In this document: positions 1-7,763 of the stretch, piece after piece
Layout: every line of letters starts with the position of its first letter
How positions within the stretch are numbered: the first letter of the stretch is position 1
Origin: Chloroflexota bacterium
GTDB lineage: Bacteria; Chloroflexota; Dehalococcoidia; Lucifugimonadales; UBA3495
DNA length: 64,000 nucleotides
Reading direction: 5' to 3'
Assembly (NCBI GenBank): GCA_022573285.1
Contig: JACZUF010000002.1
Span: forward strand, 1 to 64,000
Made by a program: the position numbers and the translations under genes
The notes under the pieces: generated by a model
What the model was told of the DNA's origin: nothing
The model's database searches: none
What the model saw: only the letters and a program-made list of their open reading frames with translations

Positions 1-163
1 TCGAAAACGGTGACGATGTGGCCGTGGGATTTGCCGTTGCCGCAGGCGCGGAAGTCGAGGTTGCCTCTGGGGTAAATGAAATTCCAGACCCGCCGCAGCC
101 GGCCGCCAAAATGCCGATACAAGTCGTGGATGAAAGAAGAAGCAGGACGCGCCAGACCAGCAT
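1..163 (-). CDS. Lipoprotein, N-terminal part (runs off window edge)
   Basis: The first 54 residues of a secreted lipoprotein are visible; the rest lies beyond position 1. The start is MLVWRVLLLLSS, a basic-hydrophobic signal peptide. It is followed by a lipobox-like LAAGC with the lipidated cysteine at residue 23, then a Gly/Ser/Thr/Pro/Ala-rich linker typical of exported lipoproteins of Gram-positive-type and Chloroflexota cells. The ATG overlaps the fabG stop as TGATG, so translation is probably coupled to fabG and the gene is the last visible member of that operon. Ala instead of Leu at position -3 of the lipobox is slightly unusual. The mature function cannot be told. Confidence 0.72.
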   Translation of the reverse strand, partial: MLVWRVLLLLSSTTCIGILAAGCGGSGISFTPEATSTSAPAATANPTATSSPFS

Positions 164-915
164 CAGGCGATCATGCCGCCGTCGATGGTCAGGACTTGGC
201 CGGTGATGTAGGCCGCGCCGTCGCTGCAGAGAAAGACCACCGCCTCGGCCACGTCCTCGGGCGTCCCGAACCGGCCCATGGGGATCCGGGCTAGAATCTT
301 CGCCTGGGTCTCCTCGGACAGTTCTTCCACCATCGCCGTCGTGATGTATCCAGGGGCCAGGGCGTTGACCGTGACGTTACGGGAGGCGACCTCCCGGGCC
401 ACCGCCTTGGTCAGACCCACCATTCCGGCCTTGGCGGCGGCGTAGTTGGCCTGCCCGGGGTTCCCGGAGAGCCCCACCACCGAGGACATGTTTATCACCC
501 GGCCCGACCGCTGCCGTATCAGGTGGGGCATGACGTAGCGGGTGCAGAGGAACGCCCCGCGCAGGTTGACGCTGATGACGCTGTCGAAGTCTTCAGGCTT
601 CATCCGGATCAACAATTGGTCCTTGTTGATGCCGGCGTTGTTAACCAGAATGTCGATGCTGCCGAAGTGTTCCACGACCTGTTTGACGACGGATTCGGCG
701 GCCTCTACTTGGGAAACGTCCCCGCCGACCAAATGGCCTTCCCCCCCGGCCTGAGTGATCGAATCGACGACCTGGGTGGCGGCGTCGGGGCTGGCGTGGT
801 AGTTGACACCAACCTTGACTCCGGCCTCGGCCAGGCGGCAGGCGACGACAGCGCCAATCCCCCGGGATGCTCCGGTGACCAGTGCGACTTTACCCCCCAG
901 GTCGATGCCAGACAT
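163..915 (-). CDS. fabG: 3-oxoacyl-[acyl-carrier-protein] reductase FabG
   Basis: This cytosolic SDR reduces 3-oxoacyl-ACP with NADPH in fatty-acid elongation. At 250 residues it has the normal family length. Visible motifs are the Rossmann TGASRGIG (14-21), NNAG (92-95), the SVNL motif with Asn117, and the catalytic Ser145, Tyr158 and Lys162. The C-terminus (GQVLTIDGGMIA) is the usual FabG end. It begins 8 bp after plsX and shares TGATG with the downstream lipoprotein start, so it lies inside a lipid-synthesis operon. FabG paralogs acting on other 3-oxoacyl thioesters cannot be excluded, but the plsX neighbour supports the biosynthetic role. Confidence 0.93.
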   Translation of the reverse strand: MSGIDLGGKVALVTGASRGIGAVVACRLAEAGVKVGVNYHASPDAATQVVDSITQAGGEGHLVGGDVSQVEAAESVVKQVVEHFGSIDILVNNAGINKDQLLIRMKPEDFDSVISVNLRGAFLCTRYVMPHLIRQRSGRVINMSSVVGLSGNPGQANYAAAKAGMVGLTKAVAREVASRNVTVNALAPGYITTAMVEELSEETQAKILARIPMGRFGTPEDVAEAVVFLCSDGAAYITGQVLTIDGGMIA

Positions 916-923
916 AATCCGCT

Positions 924-1979
924 CTACCGGCCCGCGCCGCTGCCGGCCGCCTTCGTCCCGTCCGCTCCCGTGATGGAGGCCAGGTCCTCCCGCATGATGT
1001 CGACCATGCCCAACTGCACATACCGGACGGCGGTGCTCACCGCGGCCAATATCTCATCGGCCCGGCTGGAGCCGTGGCCCAATATCACCGGACTGTTGAC
1101 CCCGAAGAGCGGGCCCCCGTTGGTGCGGGTGCGGTTGGTCAACCGGACCAACTCGGCGGCGAATTTGGAGAGACTGGCTTCGTCCGTGGAAGAGGCCAGC
1201 CGCTTCTTGGCGAACGCGGCGAAAGCGGCGCCGAGACCCTCGGTAAATTTTATAAGGATGTTGCCGACGAAGCCGTCACAGATGATGACTTCGGCTTTTT
1301 CGGTGAAGAAGTCCATCCCTTCGACGTTGCCCACGAAATTCAGGTGGCTGTCTTGGAACAGTTGATAGCTCTTCCGGACCTGTTTGTTGCCCTTGGCCGC
1401 TTCGGAACCAACGCTGAGCAGGGCTACTCTGGGGTTCTCGATGCCCATGTAGGTGCGGGCCCAGGAAACACCCAAGGATGCGAAGTTAAGCAGCAGCGCC
1501 GGGCGGCAGTCCAGATTGCTGCCGATGTCCACCAGAACGGTGTTGGGGGCCAGACCCAGGAATGGGCCGCCCAGGCAGGGACGCTCCAGCCCTTCCATCA
1601 GGCCCAATGTCAGGACCGCGCTGGCCATCGACCCGCCGGTGGACCCCATGGAGACCATGACGTCGGCGTCGCCGGTCTTGACCAATTGGGTGGCGACGAC
1701 CACCGAGGCCTTGGGCTTGGCCCGCATGGCCTGCAGCGGTTGCTCGTCCTCGCGGATCTTGTCTTTGGAAGGCACGACGCGGACGGACAGACCGGAAAGA
1801 TCGTGTTTGGCCAGTTCCTGCTCCACCGGGCCCTGGTCGCCCACCAGCAACATCTCCGCGCTGGTGGACTGGGCGGCCAAAATCGCTCCCTTCACCGTCT
1901 CCACCGGTCCGTGGTCTCCACCCATGGCGTCCAAAGCCACTCGCACCGGCCCCGTTCCGTTATTTGTCTGTTTCTGCAT
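924..1979 (-). CDS. plsX: Phosphate acyltransferase PlsX
   Basis: PlsX converts acyl-ACP and phosphate to acyl-phosphate, feeding PlsY in phospholipid synthesis; it is a peripheral membrane enzyme. The family start RVALDAMGGDHGP, the following V-x-G-A and the later MGSTGGSMA and DGFVGN motifs are present. An ORF remains open to 2048, but I place the start at the ATG at 1979 (MQKQTNNG) because GGAAGGG lies just upstream and the resulting 351 residues fit the family. It follows the dehydratase gene by about 75 bp and precedes fabG by 8 bp, the classic plsX-fabG arrangement. Confidence 0.93.
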   Translation of the reverse strand: MQKQTNNGTGPVRVALDAMGGDHGPVETVKGAILAAQSTSAEMLLVGDQGPVEQELAKHDLSGLSVRVVPSKDKIREDEQPLQAMRAKPKASVVVATQLVKTGDADVMVSMGSTGGSMASAVLTLGLMEGLERPCLGGPFLGLAPNTVLVDIGSNLDCRPALLLNFASLGVSWARTYMGIENPRVALLSVGSEAAKGNKQVRKSYQLFQDSHLNFVGNVEGMDFFTEKAEVIICDGFVGNILIKFTEGLGAAFAAFAKKRLASSTDEASLSKFAAELVRLTNRTRTNGGPLFGVNSPVILGHGSSRADEILAAVSTAVRYVQLGMVDIMREDLASITGADGTKAAGSGAGR

Positions 1980-2054
1980 CGTTTCCCTTCCTCGTCTGAC
2001 CGGGTCCTCCGGGTGTGTCATCCGAGTGTCGCCCGAGTCATTCGCCAAAGGTTT

Positions 2055-2879
2055 CTACCCCTGATTTATGTTGACGCCCGCGGTGCCGGAGACCAGTTCC
2101 TGCCCGCCGGCGCTGTTCCTAACACCCACCGCATAGGTCCGGGACGAGCCCTGTTCCTTGGACAAACTGCCCCACGCCTCGACCCGGTCTCCCAAATAGG
2201 CGGCGCCCTTGAATCTGACCCGGAGGCCTGCCGATTCCAGCCAGTCCCGTCCGTGGGCGGCGGCCATCATCTCGGAGACGAAGGCCAGCGTGAGCATGCC
2301 GTGGGCGATGATCCCATCGAATTGCGTCCCGGCGGCGAATTCTGGGTCAAGATGCAGCGGATTATCGTCGCCCGATGCCTTGGCATAGGCTATCAACTGC
2401 GCCTGGTTAATCTCTTTTGATACGACAGTCAGACTGCTTTTTAGCGGCTTGGCGTCTTGACCTTTGGGTTCTCTTGACGTTACTCCAGTGGGTCCGCCGC
2501 TGGGCACGAGCACAGTGCTTTTGGACGTCAGCGCCACCGCTCCGCCGGACTCCACGGTGCAGACCACGGTTATGAACTCAAGGCCGGCCCGGCGGCGGGG
2601 TTTCTCCAGGAACGCACTGGCCTTGATCTCGCTGCCGATGGCAACGGGCGTCAGAGTCTTCACTTCCTGCAAGCTGTGAATCGCCCCTGGCGGGAGCGCC
2701 AGTTGGCGGAGTAGCGAACCCAAGGCCGAGGCCGCCGAGTAAAGGGGCGGCGCCAGGCCGGTTTCTTTGTAGATGGGCAGGGCGTCGCCCACCGAGCTTA
2801 GGTACTCGTCAACCGAGTCCTGTGTCGCAACAAACGAACCCAGGTCCAAGTTGCGCTCGGTCTCAAGCAGCAATGCCAA
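2055..2879 (-). CDS. MaoC-like double-hotdog dehydratase
   Basis: This is a two-hotdog protein of about 274 residues. The C-terminal half carries the hydratase-2 motif region (ASGDDNPLHLDPEFA, then FDGIIAHGMLTLAF), whose Asp and His form the dyad of R-specific enoyl thioester hydratases. The N-terminal half resembles the FAS1-type MaoC N domain. I choose a TTG start at 2879 because GGGAGG lies seven bases upstream; the longer ORF from a TTG at 2936 has no ribosome site. As the first gene of the plsX-fabG operon it may act as a 3-hydroxyacyl-ACP or -CoA dehydratase. Substrate type is inferred from context only. Confidence 0.8.
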   Translation of the reverse strand: MALLLETERNLDLGSFVATQDSVDEYLSSVGDALPIYKETGLAPPLYSAASALGSLLRQLALPPGAIHSLQEVKTLTPVAIGSEIKASAFLEKPRRRAGLEFITVVCTVESGGAVALTSKSTVLVPSGGPTGVTSREPKGQDAKPLKSSLTVVSKEINQAQLIAYAKASGDDNPLHLDPEFAAGTQFDGIIAHGMLTLAFVSEMMAAAHGRDWLESAGLRVRFKGAAYLGDRVEAWGSLSKEQGSSRTYAVGVRNSAGGQELVSGTAGVNINQG

Positions 2880-2998
2880 GCCACCTCCCTGCGCCGGTCC
2901 GTCGCCGTTTCCAAATGAACATTCGGCATAGTCCAAAATAGGGGCCTAAGCCCCCGTGATTGTTTCGATATTGGCCACCGGAAAGTCCGGCAGGCCCG

Positions 2999-3027
2999 AT
3001 TATACCCACGGGCAGGCTACCCAGCAA
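2999..3027 (-). promoter_or_regulatory. Candidate promoter of the dehydratase-plsX-fabG operon
   Basis: On the minus strand a perfect TATAAT (2999-3004) is preceded by TTGCTG (3022-3027) at 17 bp spacing. It sits about 120 bp upstream of the TTG start at 2879. Only three of six -35 bases match consensus. Confidence 0.5.
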
Positions 3028-3087
3028 CTTTATGGACAACCAGCTTAGTCAGGTTTGATTCAGGCCTTCAAGATGAGATTCCGGAGG

Positions 3088-4314
3088 CTAGTCCGGCGCT
3101 CCGAAGTTCTCTAGGGCCAGTCCGGCGATGTGCTCCCCAATGGCCAGCGACGAGGTTGCGCCGGGCGACGGCGCGTTCAGCACGTGAATCGCGTCGCGGC
3201 CTTGGAGAATGCTGAAGTCGTCCAAAAGCGAACCGTCCTTGGCCACCGCCTGGGCCCGGACACCGGAGCCGCCGCCGGCCAGGTCCGAATCCTTTATCTC
3301 CGGCAACAGCCGCTGCAAGTCGCGCAGGAACACCCGCTTGTTGTAAGACCGGTAGACCTCGCCCAATCCTATCTTCCAGTACTTAAGGGCCATCTTCCAG
3401 AATCCGGGATAGGTCAGGCTGCCCAGGCTTTCGCCCAGGTCAAAGTCCCGCTTGCGGTATCCCTCCCGGCGCAGGGCCAGCACCGCGTTGGGGCCGGCCT
3501 CGACGTGTCCTTTGATATTGCGTGTGAAGTGGACGCCCAGGAACGGGAACTGGGGGTCCGGCACCGGGTAGATCAGCCCCGAGACCAGATGGTGGCTCTC
3601 GGGCCGCAGGGTGTAATACTCACCCCGGAAGGGGATGATGCGGACCTGGACATTCTCGCCGCTCATGGAGGCGATCCGGTCGGCGTAGAGACCGGCGCAG
3701 TTGATGAGGTGTTTGGCTTGAAGGATACCCTTGGGCGTTTCCAGGGCCAAGGAGCCGCCCGAGCCACCCGGCCGGGTTATCTTCCGCACCGGCGCCCCGG
3801 TGAAGATGTCGCCGCCGGCCTGTTGGAACTTGCCGGCGTAGGCGGTTGCCACTCTGGTGAAATCGACTATGCCGGTGTGGGGCGCCCACAGGGCCCGCAA
3901 CCCGGTGGTGTAGGGTTCGATCTCTTTCAGCCGTTCCGGACCGACGATCTCCAGGCCGGGCACCCCGTTGGCCGTTCCCCTTTCGTAGAGGTCCTGCAGG
4001 CGGCCCAGCTCGGACTCTTCGATGGCGACGATGACCTTGCCGCACTGCTGGTACTCGATCTCGTTTTCCTCGCAGAACCTGACCAGGTTGTTCCGGCCGG
4101 CCACGCAGAATTGGGCCTTTTGGGAACCGGGCCGGTAATAGATCCCCGAGTGCATCACCCCGCTGTTGTGCCCGGTCTGGTGGGTGGCCAGGTCTTCCTC
4201 TTTCTCCAGCACCGCCACCCGCCATCGTGGGGCACGGTCCGCCAACTGCATGGCGGTGGACAGCCCCAGGATGCCGCCTCCGATGATTGCGATGTCGTAC
4301 TGGCTCGATTCCAT
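3088..4314 (-). CDS. lhgO: L-2-hydroxyglutarate oxidase/dehydrogenase (LhgO family)
   Basis: This FAD enzyme oxidises L-2-hydroxyglutarate to 2-oxoglutarate, passing electrons to oxygen or the quinone pool. The dinucleotide fold is at the N-terminus (IIGGGILGLSTAMQL). It is followed by the family-typical THQTGHNSGVMHSGIYY stretch and, near the end, GSGVRAQAV and the NAPSPGATSSLAIG region. 408 residues is the usual length. The gene is monocistronic and divergent from the LLM flavoenzyme gene. The GGAG-type ribosome site is weak and distant. A related D-amino-acid or glycerol-3-phosphate oxidase activity is less likely given the motif set. Confidence 0.88.
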   Translation of the reverse strand: MESSQYDIAIIGGGILGLSTAMQLADRAPRWRVAVLEKEEDLATHQTGHNSGVMHSGIYYRPGSQKAQFCVAGRNNLVRFCEENEIEYQQCGKVIVAIEESELGRLQDLYERGTANGVPGLEIVGPERLKEIEPYTTGLRALWAPHTGIVDFTRVATAYAGKFQQAGGDIFTGAPVRKITRPGGSGGSLALETPKGILQAKHLINCAGLYADRIASMSGENVQVRIIPFRGEYYTLRPESHHLVSGLIYPVPDPQFPFLGVHFTRNIKGHVEAGPNAVLALRREGYRKRDFDLGESLGSLTYPGFWKMALKYWKIGLGEVYRSYNKRVFLRDLQRLLPEIKDSDLAGGGSGVRAQAVAKDGSLLDDFSILQGRDAIHVLNAPSPGATSSLAIGEHIAGLALENFGAPD

Positions 4315-4549
4315 TTTTCGCCCGTTCCCTTCTGGAGATAGCCTCTTTCTTTCTGGTCTAAGCCTCTGGCCGAATAGCGCTGGAAAGAGTGACGCTAAGA
4401 TTAATCCGCCGGGCTGGGCCGGTCAAGCCAGCGGAAGTTGCCTCTTTTCTTGACCCTCGGCGTGCCATGGGGTACTTTTGAACGTGGCTCTGCCCAGGGG
4501 CGACCAGATTCGGGCTTAACTGGATATTGGGATTAACGGAGAGCGACAG

Positions 4550-5611
4550 ATGCACTTTGGCGCATTCATGGAGTTCGGCAACAGGGCCGGGGTCAGTGAG
4601 GCCCAGGCCTTTCAAGAAGGGTTCCGGATGGTCGACGCGGCCGAGGAGATGGGTCTGGACGGCGTCTGGCTGGCCGAACTGCACTTCAACCCGGCCCGTT
4701 CGGTGCTCTCGTCTCCCATCGTGATCGCCAGTTCCATCGCCACCCGCACCAAGCGGCTCAGGGTGGGCATGGCCGTATACGTCCTCCCCCTGAGCAATCC
4801 GCTACGCATCGCCGAGGAAGTGGCCACCGTTGATCACATCAGCGAAGGCCGGTTCGAGTTCGGCATCGGGCGCAGTGGGTTCGCCCGCTCCTACGACGTC
4901 TTCAGCATCCCATATGACGAGAGCCAAGACCGGTTCGCCGAGTCTCTGGAGATCATTCTGCAGGCGTGGGAGGGGAAAGAATTTTCCTACGAGGGTTCTT
5001 ACTACACCGTGGACAAGGCCACGGTCACGCCCATCCCTTACCAAAAGCCTCACCCGCCGCTGCGGATCGCCGCCAACTCCGCCGATACCTTCATCCGGTT
5101 GGGCAAGGCCGGCCACCCCATATTCGTCGGATTGCGGGGCATGGACGTCCCCGAGTTGCGCCGGAACGTGGAACAGTACCGCCGGTCCTGGCGTGAGGCT
5201 GGGCATCCAGGCGAGGGCGACGTGTCCCTGCGCATCCCGGTCTACGCCGGGGAGACTCATCAGCAGGCTATGGACGAACCATTTGAGAGCATCAGCGGTT
5301 ACTTCGGAAGGATGGGCTCCCTCTACCGCGAGTCGGCCGGAAAGGCGGGCCCGGATTCAATCGAACGGGCAACCGAACTGCGGGAGGGCCGGGCCGACCG
5401 GCTGGCCGCCCTCAGTTATGATCAGATGTTGGAGACCAAGATTGCCTTCGGGACCGCCGAGGGACTGGTGGACCGCTTCACCCAACTCAAGGAAGAACTG
5501 GGCCTGGACGGTCTGGTGGCCGAGCTGAACGCCGGAGGCCTGATCCCCGAAGAGCGGGTCCTGCGCAGCCTGCGCGTCATCACCGACAAGGTCATGCCGG
5601 CCTTCAAGTAA
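4550..5611 (+). CDS. LLM-class F420/FMN-dependent flavin oxidoreductase (luciferase-like)
   Basis: This is a 353-residue bacterial-luciferase-like TIM-barrel protein. It shows the family pattern DAAEEMGLDGVWLAELHF near residues 27-44, then RIAEEVATVDHISEGRFEFGIGRS and a C-terminal KEELGLDGLVAELN segment. Such enzymes are FMN-dependent monooxygenases or F420-dependent dehydrogenases; the sequence alone does not decide which. A CGGAG ribosome site precedes the ATG by 8 bases. It is followed after 28-37 bp by a hydroxyacid dehydrogenase on the same strand, probably cotranscribed. The substrate is unknown. Confidence 0.88.
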   Translation: MHFGAFMEFGNRAGVSEAQAFQEGFRMVDAAEEMGLDGVWLAELHFNPARSVLSSPIVIASSIATRTKRLRVGMAVYVLPLSNPLRIAEEVATVDHISEGRFEFGIGRSGFARSYDVFSIPYDESQDRFAESLEIILQAWEGKEFSYEGSYYTVDKATVTPIPYQKPHPPLRIAANSADTFIRLGKAGHPIFVGLRGMDVPELRRNVEQYRRSWREAGHPGEGDVSLRIPVYAGETHQQAMDEPFESISGYFGRMGSLYRESAGKAGPDSIERATELREGRADRLAALSYDQMLETKIAFGTAEGLVDRFTQLKEELGLDGLVAELNAGGLIPEERVLRSLRVITDKVMPAFK

Positions 5612-5648
5612 TACATTCAACTACGCAGACGTAAGGGAGTTGACCGAG

Positions 5649-6635
5649 TTGAAATTAGCAGTATTGGACGATTACCAGGCGACGGCCAAGGACTTGGGCG
5701 ACTGGTCTGAGTTGCCCCCCGGGACCGAGGTCGAGTATTTCCACGACCACATCGACAACGAAGACCGGCTTGTGGAACGGCTCAAAGATTTCGACCTGGT
5801 CATGGGGATGCGGGAGCGGACTCCCTTCACCCGGGCGATACTGTCCCGGCTGCCCAGGCTGCGGCTGCTGATCACCACCGGCCGCCGGAACGCCTCCTTC
5901 GACATCGAGGCGGCCTCCGAGTTGGGCATCGCGGTCTGCGGCACCGGCGGCGCGGGAGAAGGCCCCACCGAACTCACCTGGGGCCTGATCATCGCCATGC
6001 TGCGCCACATCCCGGAGGAGGACCAGCGGGCTAGGGAGGGCAGTTGGGGCACCACCGTCGGCGTGGGCCTCAAGGGCAAGACCCTGGGTCTTCTCGGCCT
6101 GGGCCATATCGGGTCGTTGGTGGCCAGGGTCGGCGCGGCCTTCGACATGAACATCATCGCCTGGAGCCAGAACCTGACCGCCGAGCGGGCCAAAGAATGC
6201 CAGGCCACCCTGGTGGACAAAGACACCCTGTTCAAAGATTCGGACATCGTATCGGTCCACGTGGTGCTCAGCGACCGCAGCCGGGGACTGGTCTCCGCTG
6301 CCGAACTGGCCCTGATGAAGCCCACGGCCTATCTGGTGAACATCTCCCGGGGGCCCATCGTCGATGAAAAGGCCCTCATCGACGTGCTGCAGCGGAAGGC
6401 CATCGCCGGGGCCGCGCTGGACACCTTCGACATCGAGCCCCTGCCCGCGGACCATCCCCTCTTCAAGACCCCCAACACCCTGATCTGCCCCCACCTGGGT
6501 TACGTCACGGAAGAGGGCTACCGGGCCTTCTACGCCGGGGTGATCGAGAACGTCCGAGCCTTTACTAGCGGAGAGCCGGTAAGGATGATCAATGAAGACG
6601 TGCTCACGTCGTCCCAGTTCCGGGGTTACAACTAG
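5649..6635 (+). CDS. D-isomer-specific 2-hydroxyacid dehydrogenase
   Basis: This NAD(P)-dependent dehydrogenase of the phosphoglycerate/glycerate dehydrogenase family interconverts 2-oxo and D-2-hydroxy acids. Seen are the Rossmann GLGHIG motif, the catalytic Arg in NISRGPIVDE and the His in CPHLGY near residue 280; the Glu follows in the FDIEPLP region. The ORF is open from a TTG at 5640, which lies directly against GGGAG. The TTG at 5649 (MKLAVLDDYQ) has a 9-base spacing and fits the family start better, giving 328 residues. It sits just downstream of the LLM flavoenzyme. The substrate is not assignable. Confidence 0.88.
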   Translation: MKLAVLDDYQATAKDLGDWSELPPGTEVEYFHDHIDNEDRLVERLKDFDLVMGMRERTPFTRAILSRLPRLRLLITTGRRNASFDIEAASELGIAVCGTGGAGEGPTELTWGLIIAMLRHIPEEDQRAREGSWGTTVGVGLKGKTLGLLGLGHIGSLVARVGAAFDMNIIAWSQNLTAERAKECQATLVDKDTLFKDSDIVSVHVVLSDRSRGLVSAAELALMKPTAYLVNISRGPIVDEKALIDVLQRKAIAGAALDTFDIEPLPADHPLFKTPNTLICPHLGYVTEEGYRAFYAGVIENVRAFTSGEPVRMINEDVLTSSQFRGYN

Positions 6636-6671
6636 TAGCTCATCGAAGTGAAACTGACAGACAGCAACTCG

Positions 6672-6718
6672 CCCCCATCCTAACCTTCCCCCGGAGCGGG
6701 GGAAGGTTAGGATGGGGG
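6672..6718. terminator. Perfect 21-bp inverted repeat, REP-like terminator
   Basis: Arms 6672-6692 and 6698-6718 are exact reverse complements of 21 bases around a GGAGC loop. It lies between two plus-strand genes, 36 bp after a stop codon. It has no T-tract, so it may be an mRNA-end hairpin or one copy of a dispersed palindromic repeat. Confidence 0.65.
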
Positions 6719-6797
6719 AGCAACCGGCAACGAATCAGATTCACCTGGAACAAACACCAGGCCAAATAATCATCCATAAACCATGGAGGGCACCCAG

Positions 6798-7763
6798 ATG
6801 AAAGCAGTCCGATTAAACGAGTTCGGCGGCTTGGACGTACTGAAGATCGAGGAAGTGGCCGAGCCCAATCTCCGTCCCCACCAGGTCATGATCAAGGTGG
6901 ACTCCGCCGGGGTTAACTACGCCGACATCCTCCGCCGGGGCGGCAACTACCCCGGCCCCGACCTGCCCTCCTCCATGGGGCTGGAGGCGGCGGGCACGGT
7001 CGCCGAGGTCGGCTCGGAGGTCAACGGCATCTCCGTGGGTCAGAAGGTGATGGCCATGGGACCGGGCGGCCAGGCTGAGTATATGGCCGTGAACGGCAAC
7101 TTTGTGTTCCCCTATCCCGACTCCCTGGACCCGGTGGAAGCGGGCGGCATGCCCATCGTGTTTCTAACTTCGTACCACCTGCTGAAAACCAGGGGACAGT
7201 TGCAGCCGGGCCACACGGTGCTGATCCAAGCCGGGGCCTCCGGAGTGGGCACCGTGGCCATTCAATTGGCCAAGGCCTGGGGCGCCAAGGTCATCGCCAC
7301 GGCCTCCACCCAGGACAAGTTGGACCTGTGCCGGTCTCTGGGCGCCGACGTGACGATTAATTACACCGAGACTGACTTTGAAGAGGCGGTCAAAGAGGAG
7401 ACCGGCGGCGCCGGGGTGGAACTGGTCCTGGAATCGGTCGGCGGGCCGGTGTTGGAGAAGAGCGTCCGTTGCGTCGCGTCCTACGGGCGGCTGGTCAGCT
7501 ACGGCAACGCCTCGCAGACTCCGGCCAATCTGGCGGCGTCGGATATCACCGGCGCCAACCGGACCGTCATCGGGTTCAGCATCGGCCGGTCGCCCCAGGG
7601 CTCCCTGGACCACAAGGGTGCCATGGCTGAATTGTTCCCCATGATCGCCGATGGCAAGGTCAAGTTGATCGTGGACCAAGTGCTGCCGATGTCCGAAGTG
7701 GCCAAGGCCCACCAGCACCTGTCCAACCGGGGCACCCGCGGCAAGGTGATCCTTACTCCGTAA
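6798..7763 (+). CDS. Quinone oxidoreductase-type MDR enzyme (NADPH)
   Basis: This zinc-free medium-chain dehydrogenase/reductase of the QOR family carries the N-terminal GroES-like fold with SAGVNYADILRRGG, and the nucleotide motif GASGVGTVAIQLAK followed by GAKVIATAST and GADVTINY. The start is placed at the ATG at 6798 because GGAGGG lies eight bases upstream; the ATG at 6783 overlaps that site. The resulting 321 residues fit the family. It ends convergently with the molybdenum hydroxylase gene, overlapping by 11 bp. Likely activities are quinone or enone reduction. Confidence 0.9.
   Translation: MKAVRLNEFGGLDVLKIEEVAEPNLRPHQVMIKVDSAGVNYADILRRGGNYPGPDLPSSMGLEAAGTVAEVGSEVNGISVGQKVMAMGPGGQAEYMAVNGNFVFPYPDSLDPVEAGGMPIVFLTSYHLLKTRGQLQPGHTVLIQAGASGVGTVAIQLAKAWGAKVIATASTQDKLDLCRSLGADVTINYTETDFEEAVKEETGGAGVELVLESVGGPVLEKSVRCVASYGRLVSYGNASQTPANLAASDITGANRTVIGFSIGRSPQGSLDHKGAMAELFPMIADGKVKLIVDQVLPMSEVAKAHQHLSNRGTRGKVILTP

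Noticed and set aside
1074-2420. 448-codon plus-strand ORF
   Set aside because: Antisense shadow of plsX and the dehydratase in GC-rich DNA; composition is His/Gly/Gln rich with no motif.
3130-4341. 403-codon plus-strand ORF
   Set aside because: Exact antisense of lhgO with no domain signature.
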